A stretch of DNA of 64,000 nt from Cellulomonas shaoxiangyii. GTDB taxonomy: Bacteria > Actinomycetota > Actinomycetes > Actinomycetales > Cellulomonadaceae. The notes beneath the pieces were generated by a model. That model saw only the letters and a list, made by a program, of their open reading frames with translations, was not told where the DNA came from and did not search any database. The position numbers and the translations under genes were made by a program. How positions within the stretch are numbered: position 1 is the first letter of the stretch; every line of letters starts with the position of its first letter. Positions 33,711 to 42,912 of this stretch are shown here, piece after piece. The stretch covers positions 2,790,001 to 2,854,000 of the forward strand of contig NZ_CP039291.1 of NCBI RefSeq assembly GCF_004798685.1, read 5' to 3'.

Positions 33711-34061
33711 GAAGGATCCTTCCCCCTCGGCGGGGCCCCTCCGGTCCTCCCGGTCGGGGGTCTGCGTCCGACCGGCTGCGGTCGGAGCGGTGCTGCCACG
33801 CGCGCCGCGTACGACGGCGTCTGCTCACGCGTGGCGGGGCGTTCCCCTCGTCGTCGACTCTGTGGCAGTGGCGGCGGGATCGCGGTGACGTCCGGCGACC
33901 GTCGGGCGCCCGCGAGGGCGGCTGATCCGTGGGGTCGGGGTTCCGGAGGTCCGGGTTCCGCAGTCGATCCGGAGCGGTCGATGCACAGGGGGCCGGAGGA
34001 CGAGGTCCGGGGAACTCGTCGATGCTACCACCGGGGCACCCGCCCCGGAGCGGCGTTGGCG
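33711..34061 (-). promoter_or_regulatory. rho 5' region and thrB-rho gap
   Basis: This 351-bp gap has no gene. On the minus strand TAGCAT follows GGTGG shortly after the thrB terminator and may be the rho -10, giving a leader of about 300 nt. Such long rho leaders are often sites of Rho autoregulation; I see no clear attenuator fold. Confidence 0.35.
34031..34048 (-). terminator. Hairpin terminator after thrB
   Basis: CCGGGGC and GCCCCGG arms (7 bp, perfect) enclose a 4-nt loop, 14 bp past the thrB stop. It separates the threonine operon from rho. Confidence 0.55.
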
Positions 34062-35057
34062 TCAGTCGAGGAGCGTGCGGACCGTGGCCCCGTCCGCGTC
34101 GACCGGCAGGCGCAGGACGCGCCACCCGGCCATCACGCCGCCGAACGCGTCGGCGACCGCCGCGTCCGCGTCGGTCGCGGGGCCGTCGGGCTCGCCCGCG
34201 CGGCCGCCCGCCGCGCTCCCGGCCGTCCCGTCCGCCGCCGCGGCCCGCCGGGCGAGCGCCAGCACGGTCGGGCCGGCGCCGGACACGACCGCGGCCACGC
34301 CGCGCGCCCGCAGCGCGTCGACGAGGGCGAGCGACTCGGGCATGACGGACCGGCGGTAGCCCTGGTGCAGGCGGTCGCCCGTCGCGTCGAGCAGCAGGTC
34401 GGGCCGCCGGCCCAGCGCCTCGACCAGCAGCCCGGCGCGAGCGGCCTGCCACGCGGCGTCGGCGTGCGGAACGTGCGCGGGCAGCACGCCGCGCGCGGCA
34501 CGCGTCGAGAGGTGCTGCTGCGGCACGACCGCCACGGGGACCACGTCCGGGTGCACGGGCAGGCGCACGGCGCGCACGCCACCGTCCCGCTCCCCCGCCC
34601 ACGCGAGGGTGAACCCCCCGAGCAGCGCCGGCGCGGCGTTGTCGGGGTGGCCCTCGAGCTCCGTCGCGAGCGCGAGGGCGTCGTCGTCGCCGAGCACGTC
34701 GGGGTCGCCGACGAGCCCGCGCGCCGCGAGCACACCCGCGACGACGGCGGCCGCGGACGAGCCGAGGCCGCGCCCGTGCGGGATCCGGTTGCGGCAGACG
34801 AGGTGCAGGCCGGTCTGCGGCGCGCCGACGTGGTCGAGCGCCGCACGCAGGGCCCGCACGACCAGGTGCTGCTCGTCGGTGGGCACCTCCCCCGCTCCCT
34901 CGCCCTCGACGTCGACGCGCACGCCCGCGGAGCCGAGGGCGCGCACCTCGAGGTCGTCGTGCAGGCCGAGCGCCAGCCCCAGCGCGTCGAAGCCGGGCCC
35001 GAGGTTGGCGGAGGTGGCAGGGACGCGCACCCGCACGTGCGCCGCGCGCAGCCGCAC
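34062..35057 (-). CDS. thrB: Homoserine kinase
   Basis: The 331-residue GHMP kinase phosphorylates homoserine with ATP, providing the substrate of ThrC. The N-terminal VPATSANLGPGFDALGLAL, the ATP loop IPHGRGLGSSAAAV near residue 94, and the C-terminal SGAGPTVLAL are present. A Gly/Ala-rich insertion lies near residue 280. The GTG start is 3 bp after the thrC stop, so thrC and thrB are co-transcribed. Confidence 0.95.
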   Translation of the reverse strand: MRLRAAHVRVRVPATSANLGPGFDALGLALGLHDDLEVRALGSAGVRVDVEGEGAGEVPTDEQHLVVRALRAALDHVGAPQTGLHLVCRNRIPHGRGLGSSAAAVVAGVLAARGLVGDPDVLGDDDALALATELEGHPDNAAPALLGGFTLAWAGERDGGVRAVRLPVHPDVVPVAVVPQQHLSTRAARGVLPAHVPHADAAWQAARAGLLVEALGRRPDLLLDATGDRLHQGYRRSVMPESLALVDALRARGVAAVVSGAGPTVLALARRAAAADGTAGSAAGGRAGEPDGPATDADAAVADAFGGVMAGWRVLRLPVDADGATVRTLLD

Positions 35058-35060
35058 GGC

Positions 35061-36152
35061 TCAGCCCAGGCCGAGGGCGTCGGCGATCGAGACGACGTCC
35101 GCGGTGACGCGCACGGGGACGACCTCGTCGCCGTCGGCCGTCCGCAGCGCCCACTGCGGGTCCTTCAGCCCGTGGCCGGTCACCGTGACGACGATGCGCG
35201 CACCGGCCGGGACCTGCCCCGCCTCGGCGCGCGCGAGCAGGCCCGCGACGCCGGCGGCCGACGCGGGCTCCACGAACACGCCCTCCTCGGCGGACAGCAC
35301 GCGGTGCGCGGCGAGGATCTGCTGGTCCGTGACGGCCGCGATGACGCCGCCCGAGGTGTCGCGCGCCTCCTCGGCCTGCTGCCACGAGGCGGGGTTGCCG
35401 ATGCGGATCGCGGTCGCGATGGTCTCGGGCTCGTCGATCGGGTACCCGGCCACGATCGGCGCGGCGCCGGCGGCCTGGAAGCCCCACATGGCCGGCGTCC
35501 GCGTGGCCACGGCGGGCAGCGACTCCCCCGCGTCGAGGCCCGCGTACTCGCGGTAGCCCCGCCAGTAGGCCGTGATGTTGCCGGCGTTGCCGACCGGCAG
35601 GACGTGCACGTCGGGCGCGTCGCCGAGGGCGTCGACGACCTCGAACGCCGCGGTCTTCTGCCCCTGGATGCGGTCCGGGTTCACCGAGTTGACGAGCTCG
35701 ACGGGGTAGGCCTCGGCGAGCTTGCGCGCCGCGACGAGGCAGGCGTCGAAGTTGCCGTCCACCTGCAGCAGGCGCGCGCCGTGCGCGATGGCCTGCGAGA
35801 GCTTGCCCATCGCGATCTTGCCGTCCGGGACCAGCACCGCGCAGACCATGCCGGCCCGCGTCGCGTACGCGGCCGCCGACGCCGACGTGTTCCCCGTGGA
35901 CGCGCACACGACGGCCTTCGCGCCCCGCCCCGCGGCGGCCGACATCGCGGTCGTCATGCCGCGGTCCTTGAAGGACCCGGTCGGGTTCATCCCCTCGACC
36001 TTGAGGTACACGTCCGCGCCCGTGCGCTGCGACAGCACCGGGGCGGGCACGAGCGGCGTGCCGCCCTCGCCCAGCGTGACGACGCGCTCCTGGACGTGGG
36101 CGGGCAGGCGGTCGGCATACTCGGCGATGACGCCGCGCCACTGGTGGGCCAT
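35061..36152 (-). CDS. thrC: Threonine synthase
   Basis: The 363-residue PLP enzyme converts phosphohomoserine to threonine. The PLP lysine lies in [11 protein letters not shown] near residue 60, the phosphate cup is [10 protein letters not shown], and the asparagine motif [15 protein letters not shown] follows. The length is that of the shorter bacterial class (about 350-365 residues). It sits between hom (47 bp) and thrB (3 bp). Confidence 0.96.
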   Translation of the reverse strand: MAHQWRGVIAEYADRLPAHVQERVVTLGEGGTPLVPAPVLSQRTGADVYLKVEGMNPTGSFKDRGMTTAMSAAAGRGAKAVVCASTGNTSASAAAYATRAGMVCAVLVPDGKIAMGKLSQAIAHGARLLQVDGNFDACLVAARKLAEAYPVELVNSVNPDRIQGQKTAAFEVVDALGDAPDVHVLPVGNAGNITAYWRGYREYAGLDAGESLPAVATRTPAMWGFQAAGAAPIVAGYPIDEPETIATAIRIGNPASWQQAEEARDTSGGVIAAVTDQQILAAHRVLSAEEGVFVEPASAAGVAGLLARAEAGQVPAGARIVVTVTGHGLKDPQWALRTADGDEVVPVRVTADVVSIADALGLG

Positions 36153-36199
36153 GGGTGATCCTCGGTTCTCGCCGCTCGGTCGCGGGGTGTCGGTACGGG

Positions 36200-37522
36200 T
36201 CAGAGCACGGGCAGGACGGACACGACGCGGTGCACGACGTCGAGCCCCGTGACGGCCTCGACGGTGGCGCGCAGCGCCCGCTCCGTCGCCGTGTGCGTCG
36301 TGATGACGAGCGTCGCGACGCGGTCGGCGCCGGGCGTGGCCGGGTCCGTCGGGGGCGTCTGGCGGACGGCCTCGATGGAGACGTCCTGCGCGGCGAGCTC
36401 GGTGGCGACGCGCGCGAGCACGCCCGGCCGGTCGGCGACCTCGAGCCGCAGCTGGCAGCGCGTGCGCGCGTCGCCCGGGTCGAGCACCCGCAGGTCCGCG
36501 TGCGAGGACTCGACCGGCCCCTTGCCCCCCAGCACGCGGTGCCGCGCGACCTGCACGAGGTCGCCGAGCACCGCGGACGACGTCGGGGCGCCGCCCGCGC
36601 CGCGCCCGTAGAACATGAGCTCGCCGGCGGCCTCCGCCTCGACGAAGACGGCGTTGAACGCGCCGCGGACGCCCGCGAGCGGGTGCTCGGACGGCACCAG
36701 CGCCGGGTGCACGCGCACCAGCACGCCGTCGCCGTCCGCGCCCCGCTCGGCGATCGCGAGCAGCTTGACGACGTGGCCGGTGCGGGCCGCCCACGCGACG
36801 TCGTCGGCGGTCACGCCCGTGATGCCCGTGCGGTCGACGTCGTCGATCGAGACGCGGGTGTGGAACGCGAGGGACGCGAGGATCGCCGCCTTCGCGGCGG
36901 CGTCGTAGCCCTCGACGTCGGCCGTCGGGTCGGCCTCGGCGTACCCGAGCGCCTGCGCCTCGGCGACCGCGGCGTCGAGGTCGAGCCCGTCGGTGGCCAT
37001 GCGGTCGAGGACGTAGTTCGTGGTGCCGTTGACGATGCCGAGCACGCGCCGCACGGTGTCGCCCGCGAGCGACTCGCGCACGGGCCGCACGATCGGGATG
37101 GCGCCCGCGACCGCGGCCTCGAAGTACAGGTCGACTCCCGCGGCGTCCGCCGCGGCGTACAGCGTCGGGCCGTCCTGCGCGAGCAGCGCCTTGTTGGCGG
37201 TCACCACCGAGGCGCCGTGCTCGATCGCCCGCAGCAGCAGCGTGCGCGCGGGCTCGGTTCCGCCGATGAGCTCGACCACGACGTCGGCCTTGTCGACGAG
37301 GGCGTCGGCGTCGCCGGTCAGCAGCGCGCGGTCGACCACCGGGTCGCGCTCGGCGTCCACGTCGCGCACGGCCACGCCGACGAGCTCGAGCGGTGCACCC
37401 ACGCGGGCCGCGAGCTCGTCCGCCTCGGTGACCAGGCGCCGCACGACCTCCGTCCCGACGACGCCGCAGCCGAGGACGGCGACGCGCAGGGGCGGGTGGG
37501 CGGACGACGAGGGGTGCGGCAC
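36200..37522 (-). CDS. hom: Homoserine dehydrogenase
   Basis: The 440-residue enzyme reduces aspartate semialdehyde to homoserine. It has the NAD(P) loop [15 protein letters not shown] near the N-terminus, the catalytic region [18 protein letters not shown] with VNGTTNYVL, and [20 protein letters not shown]. The last 80 residues form an ACT domain ([16 protein letters not shown]), which in relatives gives threonine feedback inhibition. It starts with GTG and heads the hom-thrC-thrB operon. Confidence 0.96.
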   Translation of the reverse strand: MPHPSSSAHPPLRVAVLGCGVVGTEVVRRLVTEADELAARVGAPLELVGVAVRDVDAERDPVVDRALLTGDADALVDKADVVVELIGGTEPARTLLLRAIEHGASVVTANKALLAQDGPTLYAAADAAGVDLYFEAAVAGAIPIVRPVRESLAGDTVRRVLGIVNGTTNYVLDRMATDGLDLDAAVAEAQALGYAEADPTADVEGYDAAAKAAILASLAFHTRVSIDDVDRTGITGVTADDVAWAARTGHVVKLLAIAERGADGDGVLVRVHPALVPSEHPLAGVRGAFNAVFVEAEAAGELMFYGRGAGGAPTSSAVLGDLVQVARHRVLGGKGPVESSHADLRVLDPGDARTRCQLRLEVADRPGVLARVATELAAQDVSIEAVRQTPPTDPATPGADRVATLVITTHTATERALRATVEAVTGLDVVHRVVSVLPVL

Positions 37523-37590
37523 GTCAGCAGCCTTCCGGTGGGGCGGACGGGGTGCCGTCCCGCGCAGGAGGGCCGGGGCCGGCGGACCTC

Positions 37591-37619
37591 AGGATAGGGG
37601 CGCGCCGCAGCGCGCCGTC
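37591..37619 (-). promoter_or_regulatory. Putative promoter of hom-thrC-thrB
   Basis: The minus strand has TATCCT (37591-37596) with GACGGC 17 bp upstream. It lies 69 bp before the hom start. A hairpin (37599-37616, GGCGCGC and GCGCGCC arms, 4-nt loop) overlaps the spacer; it could end the lysA transcript, so terminator and promoter are nested. Confidence 0.4.
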
Positions 37620-37662
37620 CCGGTGTCCGCGCGGCGGTGGAGCGTCCCGGCGGCGGGCGCGC

Positions 37663-39048
37663 TCAGTCGGCGCCGACGTCGAGGGCGAGCAGGTCCTCGA
37701 CGGTCTCGCGCCGCACGAGCACGCGGGACGCGCCGTCGCGCACGGCGACGACGGGCGGACGCGTGAGCAGGTTGTAGTTGGAGGCCATCGACCGCCCGTA
37801 CGCACCCGTGGCCGGCACGGCGAGCAGGTCGCCGGCGCGCACGTCGGCGGGGAGCTGCACCTCGTGCACGACGATGTCGCCGCTCTCGCAGTGCTTGCCG
37901 ACGACGCGCGCGAGCACCGGCGCGGCGTCCGGCTCCCGGCCGACGACCTCCGCGTGGTACGCCGCGCCGTACAGGGCGGGACGGATGTTGTCGCTCATGC
38001 CGCCGTCGACCGACACGTACGTGCGCACGCGCCCGTCGTCGAGGCGCACGGGCTTCACGGTGCCCACGCGGTAGAGGGTCAGGCCCGCCGGTCCGACGAT
38101 CGCCCGTCCGGGCTCGATCGACAGGCGCGGCAGCGGGGTGCCGAGCGTCGCGGCGGCCTCCGCCACGGCGTGCGCGACCTCGGTCGCGATGCGCGCGGGC
38201 TCGAGCGGGACGTCGCCGGGCAGGTAGGCGATGCCGTAGCCGCCGCCGAGGTCGACCTCCTCGACGAGCACGCCCGTGCGCGCCGCGAGGTCCGCGCGCA
38301 GCGCGAGCACCTTCTGCGCGGCGACGGCGAAGCCCGAGGAGTCGAGGATCTGCGAGCCGATGTGCGAGTGGATGCCGAGCAGGTGCAACTCGGGCCGCGC
38401 GAGCACGCGCAGCAGCGCGGCGACCGCGGGGCTGTCGCCACCCTCCGGCCCGGCCGTCAGCGACAGGCCGAACTTCTGGTCCTCGTGCGCGGTCGAGATG
38501 AACTCGTGCCCACCGGCGTGCACGCCCGTGGTGACGCGCACCATCACGGGTGCGGGCGGGGTGTCCCGGCCGTCCGCCCGGCGGGCCGCGACCAGGTCCG
38601 CCAGGTGCTCCACCTCGGCGAGCGAGTCGACGATGACCCGGCCGACACCCGCGTCGAGCGCCACGTGCAGCTCGCCGTCCGACTTGTTGTTGCCGTGCAG
38701 CCCGAGGTGCGCGCCGGGCACGCCGGCCGCGAGCGCGACCGCGAGCTCTCCCCCGCTGGCCGTGTCGACCCGCAGGCCCTCCTCGTGCACCCACCGGGCG
38801 ACCGCCCGCGAGAGGAACGCCTTGCCGGCGTAGTAGACGTCGACGCCCGTGCCGATCTCGGCCGCCGCGGCCTCGAACGCCTCCCGGTACGCGCGGGCCC
38901 GCGCCCGCAGGTCGGCCTCGTCGAGGACGTACGCGGGCGTGCCGTGCTCGGCCGCGAGCGCGTGCACGTCGACGCCCGCGACCCGCAGGGCGCCGTCGTC
39001 GCCGCGGGCCGCCCCGGTGGACCAGGGCGCCCCGAGCGGGGTCGTCAC
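37663..39048 (-). CDS. lysA: Diaminopimelate decarboxylase
   Basis: The 461-residue fold-III PLP enzyme decarboxylates meso-diaminopimelate to lysine. The PLP lysine is in [16 protein letters not shown] near residue 75; HSHIGSQI, the glycine loop [18 protein letters not shown] and the active-site cysteine in GKHCESGD are all present. GTG 39048 overlaps the argS stop as GTGA, so lysA is translated from the argS transcript, the arrangement known from Corynebacterium. Confidence 0.96.
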   Translation of the reverse strand: MTTPLGAPWSTGAARGDDGALRVAGVDVHALAAEHGTPAYVLDEADLRARARAYREAFEAAAAEIGTGVDVYYAGKAFLSRAVARWVHEEGLRVDTASGGELAVALAAGVPGAHLGLHGNNKSDGELHVALDAGVGRVIVDSLAEVEHLADLVAARRADGRDTPPAPVMVRVTTGVHAGGHEFISTAHEDQKFGLSLTAGPEGGDSPAVAALLRVLARPELHLLGIHSHIGSQILDSSGFAVAAQKVLALRADLAARTGVLVEEVDLGGGYGIAYLPGDVPLEPARIATEVAHAVAEAAATLGTPLPRLSIEPGRAIVGPAGLTLYRVGTVKPVRLDDGRVRTYVSVDGGMSDNIRPALYGAAYHAEVVGREPDAAPVLARVVGKHCESGDIVVHEVQLPADVRAGDLLAVPATGAYGRSMASNYNLLTRPPVVAVRDGASRVLVRRETVEDLLALDVGAD

Positions 39049-40724
39049 ATCCGCTCCGGCGCGCTCACGCCGAGCAGCGCGAGGCCGTTGGCGAGCACCT
39101 GGCGCGTGGCGTCGTTGAGCCACAGGCGCGTGCGGTGCGTGTCCGTGACCTCCTCGTCGCCGAACGGCGTGACGCGGCGCTGGTCGTACCACTTGTGGTA
39201 CGCCCCGGCGAGCTCCTCGAGGTAGCGCGCGACGCGGTGCGGCTCGCGCAGCTCCGCCGCCTGCGCGACGACGCGCGGCAGCTCCGCGAGCTGCCCGAGC
39301 AGCACCGACTCCGACTCGTGGTCGAGCAGGGCGGCGTCGAAGCCGTCCTCGCGGCGCACCCCCGCCTCGGCCGCGTTGCGCGCGACCGAGACGGTGCGCG
39401 CGTGCGCGTACTGCACGTAGTAGACGGGGTTCTCGTTGCTGGCCCGCGTGAGCAGGTCGAGGTCGAGGTCGATCTGCTGGTCGCTCGACGAGCGCGCGAG
39501 CGAGTACCGCGCCGCGTCCACGCCGACCGCGTCGACGAGGTCCTCGATCGTGACGACCGTGCCCGCGCGCTTGCTCATGCGGACCGGCTCGCCGTCCTTG
39601 ACGAGGTTCACCATCTGGCCGATGAGGAGCTCGAGGTTGACGTGCGGGGTGTCGCCGAACGCCGCGCACACGGCCATCATCCGGCCGACGTACCCGTGGT
39701 GGTCCGAGCCCAGCATGATGACGACGCGGTCGAAGCCGCGCTCGCGCTTGTCGAGGTAGTAGGCGATGTCGCCGGCGATGTACGCCGCCTCGCCGTCGGA
39801 CTTGATGACGACGCGGTCCTTGTCGTCGCCGAACTCGGTGGTGCGCAGCCACGTGGCGCCGTCCGCCTCGTACATGTGGCCCGCGTCGCGCAGCCGCTGG
39901 ACCGCGCGCTCGACGGCCCCCGACTCGTGCAGCGAGTCCTCGTGGAAGTAGACGTCGAACTCGACCCCGAAGTCGCGCAGCGACGCCTTGATCTCCTCGA
40001 ACATCAGGTCGACGCCGCGCACGCGGAACGCCTCGGTCGCCGCCGCGTCGTCGAGCGTGCGGGGGTCGGGCTCGCCGGCGGCGGCCGCGTCGGCGACGAT
40101 CCGGTCCGCGATGTCGGCGATGTACTGACCGCCGTACCCGTCCTCGGGGGCGTCCTCGCCGCGGGCCCGCGCGAGCAGCGAGCGCGCGAACCGGTCGATC
40201 TGCGCACCGTGGTCGTTGAAGTAGTACTCCCGGGTGACCTCGGCGCCGGACGCCTGCAGGACGCGCGCGAGGCTGTCGCCGACGGCCGCCCAGCGCACGC
40301 CGCCGATGTGGATGGGCCCCGTCGGGTTGGCCGAGACGAACTCGAGGTTGACCTTCACGCCCTCGAACGCGGTGTTGCGCCCGTACGCGTCGCCCTGCTC
40401 CACGACCGAGCGCGCGAGCTCGCCCGCGGCGGCCGTGTCGAGGCGGATGTTGAGGAAGCCGGGGCCGGCGATCTCGACCGCGGCGATGCCGGGCACGTCG
40501 GCGAGCCGGCGGGCCAGCTCCTCGGCGAACGCGCGCGGGTTCGTGCCGGCCTTCTTCGCCAGCTGCAGCGCCACGTTCGTCGCCCAGTCGCCGTGCTCGC
40601 GCTGGCGCGGACGCTCCAGGTGCACCTTGGCCGGCACCGCGGCCGGGTCGAGGGCGAACGTGCCGTCGTCGACGGCGTGCACGAGGGCGGCGCGCAGGGC
40701 GTCGGCGAGCTGGTCGGGAGTCAC
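39045..40724 (-). CDS. argS: Arginyl-tRNA synthetase
   Basis: The 559-residue class I synthetase charges tRNA-Arg. The N-terminal additional domain (1-110) is followed by the HIGH-type motif GPIHIGG near residue 140, the KMSKS-equivalent RMSKRAGTV, and the helical anticodon-binding domain ending in [10 protein letters not shown]. The GTG 40724 was chosen because the protein then begins [10 protein letters not shown], as in relatives; the longer frame upstream is Arg-rich with no homology expected. It is first in the argS-lysA operon. A tRNA-Arg gene lies nearby at 41683. Confidence 0.96.
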   Translation of the reverse strand: MTPDQLADALRAALVHAVDDGTFALDPAAVPAKVHLERPRQREHGDWATNVALQLAKKAGTNPRAFAEELARRLADVPGIAAVEIAGPGFLNIRLDTAAAGELARSVVEQGDAYGRNTAFEGVKVNLEFVSANPTGPIHIGGVRWAAVGDSLARVLQASGAEVTREYYFNDHGAQIDRFARSLLARARGEDAPEDGYGGQYIADIADRIVADAAAAGEPDPRTLDDAAATEAFRVRGVDLMFEEIKASLRDFGVEFDVYFHEDSLHESGAVERAVQRLRDAGHMYEADGATWLRTTEFGDDKDRVVIKSDGEAAYIAGDIAYYLDKRERGFDRVVIMLGSDHHGYVGRMMAVCAAFGDTPHVNLELLIGQMVNLVKDGEPVRMSKRAGTVVTIEDLVDAVGVDAARYSLARSSSDQQIDLDLDLLTRASNENPVYYVQYAHARTVSVARNAAEAGVRREDGFDAALLDHESESVLLGQLAELPRVVAQAAELREPHRVARYLEELAGAYHKWYDQRRVTPFGDEEVTDTHRTRLWLNDATRQVLANGLALLGVSAPERM

Positions 40725-40944
40725 CCTCGGATCGTACCGAGCGGGCCCGCACCCGCTCCCGCCCATGGCCGCGCGTGGACGGTGACGCCGCGCACGCCGC
40801 CGCCGGGCACCCCGGACGGGGGTCTGGTCGGATCGTTCCGAGACGTGTTGACTGCACACCACGCGTCGACGCGCCGGTCAGACCCTGCCCGCACACGGCG
40901 CGCGACCTGACCGCACCGACCAGCCCGCGAGGAGGCCGCCGACG

Positions 40945-41598
40945 ATGGCGCGTCGTACCGGACTCATCGACACCGCCGTCGACGCCCTCCGGTCGCGCAT
41001 CGCGTCGGGCGAGTGGCCCGTCGGCTCGCGCATCCCGCCCGAGCCCGCTCTCGTCACGCTGCTCGGCGTCGGCCGCAACACCGTGCGCGAGGCCGTGCAG
41101 TCGCTCGTCCACGCCGGCCTGCTGGAGCGCCGGCAGGGCTCGGGCACCTACGTCCTGTCGGCGTCCGAGCTGGCGGTGACGATGGGCCGGCAGATCGCCG
41201 ACGCCCGCCAGCGCGACGTCGTCGAGGTCCGCCGCGCGCTGGAGATGGAGGCCGCGCGCCTCGCCGCGCAGCGCCGCACCGCCACGGACGTCGGTGAGCT
41301 GCTGCAGCACCGCGACGCCCGCGCCGAGGCCTACCGCGCCGGTGACCTCGAGCGCATGGTCGCCACCGACCTCGCGCTGCACCGGACCATCGTGCGCACC
41401 GCCGCGAACCCGGTGCTGCGCTCGCTGTACGACAACCTGCTGGACGCCATCGGCGAGAACATCCGCTTCAACTTCGTCACCGACGCGCACGGGCACGACT
41501 CGCACGACGGCCTGGTCGAGGCGATCGTCGCCGGCGACGAGTCCCGCGCGGTCGCCGAGACGTCGGGGTACCTGACGGCACTCATCCCGGAGCGCTGA
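40945..41598 (+). CDS. GntR/FadR-family transcriptional regulator
   Basis: The 217-residue protein has an N-terminal winged helix (SGEWPVGSRIPPEPALVTLLGVGRNTVREAVQ, about residues 21-53, with the recognition helix near 43-53) and a C-terminal all-helical FCD domain with the metal-binding histidines in DLALHRTIV and GHDSHDGLVEAI. FCD regulators usually bind organic acids. GAGGAGGCC precedes the ATG. It is divergent from argS with a 220-bp gap and has no obvious target beside it; the MFS gene 1.3 kb downstream is the nearest candidate. Confidence 0.9.
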   Translation: MARRTGLIDTAVDALRSRIASGEWPVGSRIPPEPALVTLLGVGRNTVREAVQSLVHAGLLERRQGSGTYVLSASELAVTMGRQIADARQRDVVEVRRALEMEAARLAAQRRTATDVGELLQHRDARAEAYRAGDLERMVATDLALHRTIVRTAANPVLRSLYDNLLDAIGENIRFNFVTDAHGHDSHDGLVEAIVAGDESRAVAETSGYLTALIPER

Positions 41599-41636
41599 CG
41601 CCGCACCGCGGGTGCCGTCGCACGCCGGCCTGCTGG

Positions 41637-41642
41637 TAGTGT
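41637..41642 (+). promoter_or_regulatory. Putative -10 of the tRNA-Arg gene
   Basis: TAGTGT lies 40 bp before the tRNA, with GCCGTC 17 bp upstream as a weak -35. Confidence 0.4.
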
Positions 41643-41682
41643 CGGGGATCGCGTCGACGGCCCTGCGCCGATCGCACGCCGC

Positions 41683-41758
41683 GCGCCCGTAGCTCAGCGG
41701 ATAGAGCGTCTGCCTCCGGAGCAGAAGGTCGAAGGTTCGAATCCTTTCGGGCGCACCA
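41683..41758 (+). tRNA. tRNA-Arg (anticodon CCG)
   Basis: A full cloverleaf is visible: acceptor GCGCCCG pairing with CGGGCGC, D loop with AGCGGATAGAGC, anticodon stem-loop CTGCCTCCGGAGCAG with CCG, and T loop GGTTCGAATCC. The discriminator is A, and CCA is encoded (41756-41758). It reads the common arginine codon CGG. Confidence 0.97.
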
Positions 41759-41761
41759 GCC

Positions 41762-41802
41762 ACGAGAGCCCTGCCCCCACCGACGCGGGGCAGGGCTCTC
41801 GT
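41762..41802. terminator. Bidirectional hairpin terminator between tRNA-Arg and prs
   Basis: A perfect 16-bp stem (41762-41777 with 41787-41802) has a 9-nt loop. It starts 3 bp past the tRNA CCA and lies 46 bp past the stop of the converging prs gene, so it serves both. Confidence 0.75.
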
Positions 41803-41814
41803 TGTATGCGCACT

Positions 41815-41844
41815 CGTGCTCTGCGTGCTCGTGCTCTGCGTGCT
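41815..41844. repeat. Two perfect 15-bp direct repeats
   Basis: CGTGCTCTGCGTGCT occurs twice in a row just past the prs stop. It is probably a local duplication. Confidence 0.7.
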
Positions 41845-41848
41845 CGGG

Positions 41849-42796
41849 TCAGGAGAGCGGTGCGAACAGGGCGCTCACCGACTCGCCGCTGTGGATGCGG
41901 CGGACGGTCTCCGCGAACGCCGGCGCGACCGACAGGACCGTGAGCTTCGGGTGCGCCAGGCGCGCCGCCGTCGGCACGGTGTTCGTCGTGACGATCTCGC
42001 GCACCTCGGCGAACCCGCCGATCCGGTCCACGGCGCCGTCGGCGAAGATCCCGTGCGTGCACGCGACCACGACGGACAGGGCGCCGCTGCGGCGGAGCAG
42101 CTCCAGGACCGCGACGACCGTGCTGCCGCTCGCGATCTCGTCGTCGAGGACGATGACGTCGCGCCCGGCGACGTCGCCGATGATCGAGGTGATCTCGACC
42201 CGGTCGCCCCCGGAGCGCTCCTTGGCCGCGGCGGCGACCGGCGTCCCGAGCATCTTCGCGAAGGCGGTCGCCGTCTTCGCGTTGCCCAGGTCGGGCGACA
42301 GCACGGTCGTGCGCGAGAGGTCGCGACCGGCGAAGTGGTCGGCGAGCTCGCGCAGGGCGTTGAGCTGGTCCGTGGGGACGCGGAAGAACGCCTGCACCTG
42401 GGGCGCGTGCAGGGTCATCGTGAGCACCCGGTTCGCACCCGCCGTCACCAGCAGGTCCGCGACGAGCCGGCCGCCGACGGACACGCGCGCCGCGTCCTTC
42501 TTGTCCGAGCGCGCGTACGCGTAGTGCGGCATGACGGCCGTGATCCGCTGGGCCGAGGCGCCCTTCGCCGCGTCGATCATCAGCAGGAGCTCCATGAGGC
42601 TCTCCTGGGCCGGGGAGACGACCGGCTGGACGAGGTACACGTCCCGCTCGCGGCAGTTGTCCAGCAGCTGCACCTGGAGGCAATCGTTCGCGAAGCGGGA
42701 CACGGTGGTCGAGCTGAGGGGCACGCCGAGCTCGCCACACATCTCCGCGGCGAAGTCGCGACCGGCGGTGCCAGCGAACACCCGGATCTCCCGCAC
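41849..42796 (-). CDS. prs: Ribose-phosphate pyrophosphokinase (divergent PRPP synthetase)
   Basis: The 315-residue protein makes PRPP from ribose-5-phosphate and ATP. It has the two-domain Prs fold with FAGTAGRDFA at the N-terminus, HYAYARSDKKD in place of the usual GYARQDRK flexible loop, the histidine in LHAPQVQAFF, and the PRPP loop VIVLDDEIASGSTV where most enzymes have VDDMIDTGGT. These differences suggest a paralogue distinct from the housekeeping Prs usually beside glmU. The GTG start has no ribosome site but lies 6 nt after TATGCT, so the mRNA may be leaderless. Confidence 0.87.
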   Translation of the reverse strand: MREIRVFAGTAGRDFAAEMCGELGVPLSSTTVSRFANDCLQVQLLDNCRERDVYLVQPVVSPAQESLMELLLMIDAAKGASAQRITAVMPHYAYARSDKKDAARVSVGGRLVADLLVTAGANRVLTMTLHAPQVQAFFRVPTDQLNALRELADHFAGRDLSRTTVLSPDLGNAKTATAFAKMLGTPVAAAAKERSGGDRVEITSIIGDVAGRDVIVLDDEIASGSTVVAVLELLRRSGALSVVVACTHGIFADGAVDRIGGFAEVREIVTTNTVPTAARLAHPKLTVLSVAPAFAETVRRIHSGESVSALFAPLS

Positions 42797-42802
42797 GCGG
42801 TC

Positions 42803-42808
42803 AGCATA
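42803..42808 (-). promoter_or_regulatory. -10 element giving a leaderless prs mRNA
   Basis: TATGCT on the minus strand ends 6 nt before the GTG of prs, so transcription would start at or beside the start codon. The -35 is weak. The 116-bp divergent gap holds no other feature that I see. Confidence 0.5.
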
Positions 42809-42912
42809 GGGGGAGTGCCCCGGCCGACCGTCGCGCCGCACGTCCTGACCGGGTCCGCGTGCGCGGCGTGCGAGAGTGGCGGATCCCGCCGCCGCACCAC
42901 CAGGACTCCCCC

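Noticed and set aside
31380..36158. A plus-strand open frame of about 1590 codons opposite rho, thrB and thrC
   Set aside because: It is antisense to three clear genes and shows no domain; the rho repeats create pseudo-repeats in it.
37523..37662. A lysine or threonine riboswitch or T-box before hom
   Set aside because: The gap is short and holds only a simple hairpin and a -10; no conserved riboswitch core is present.
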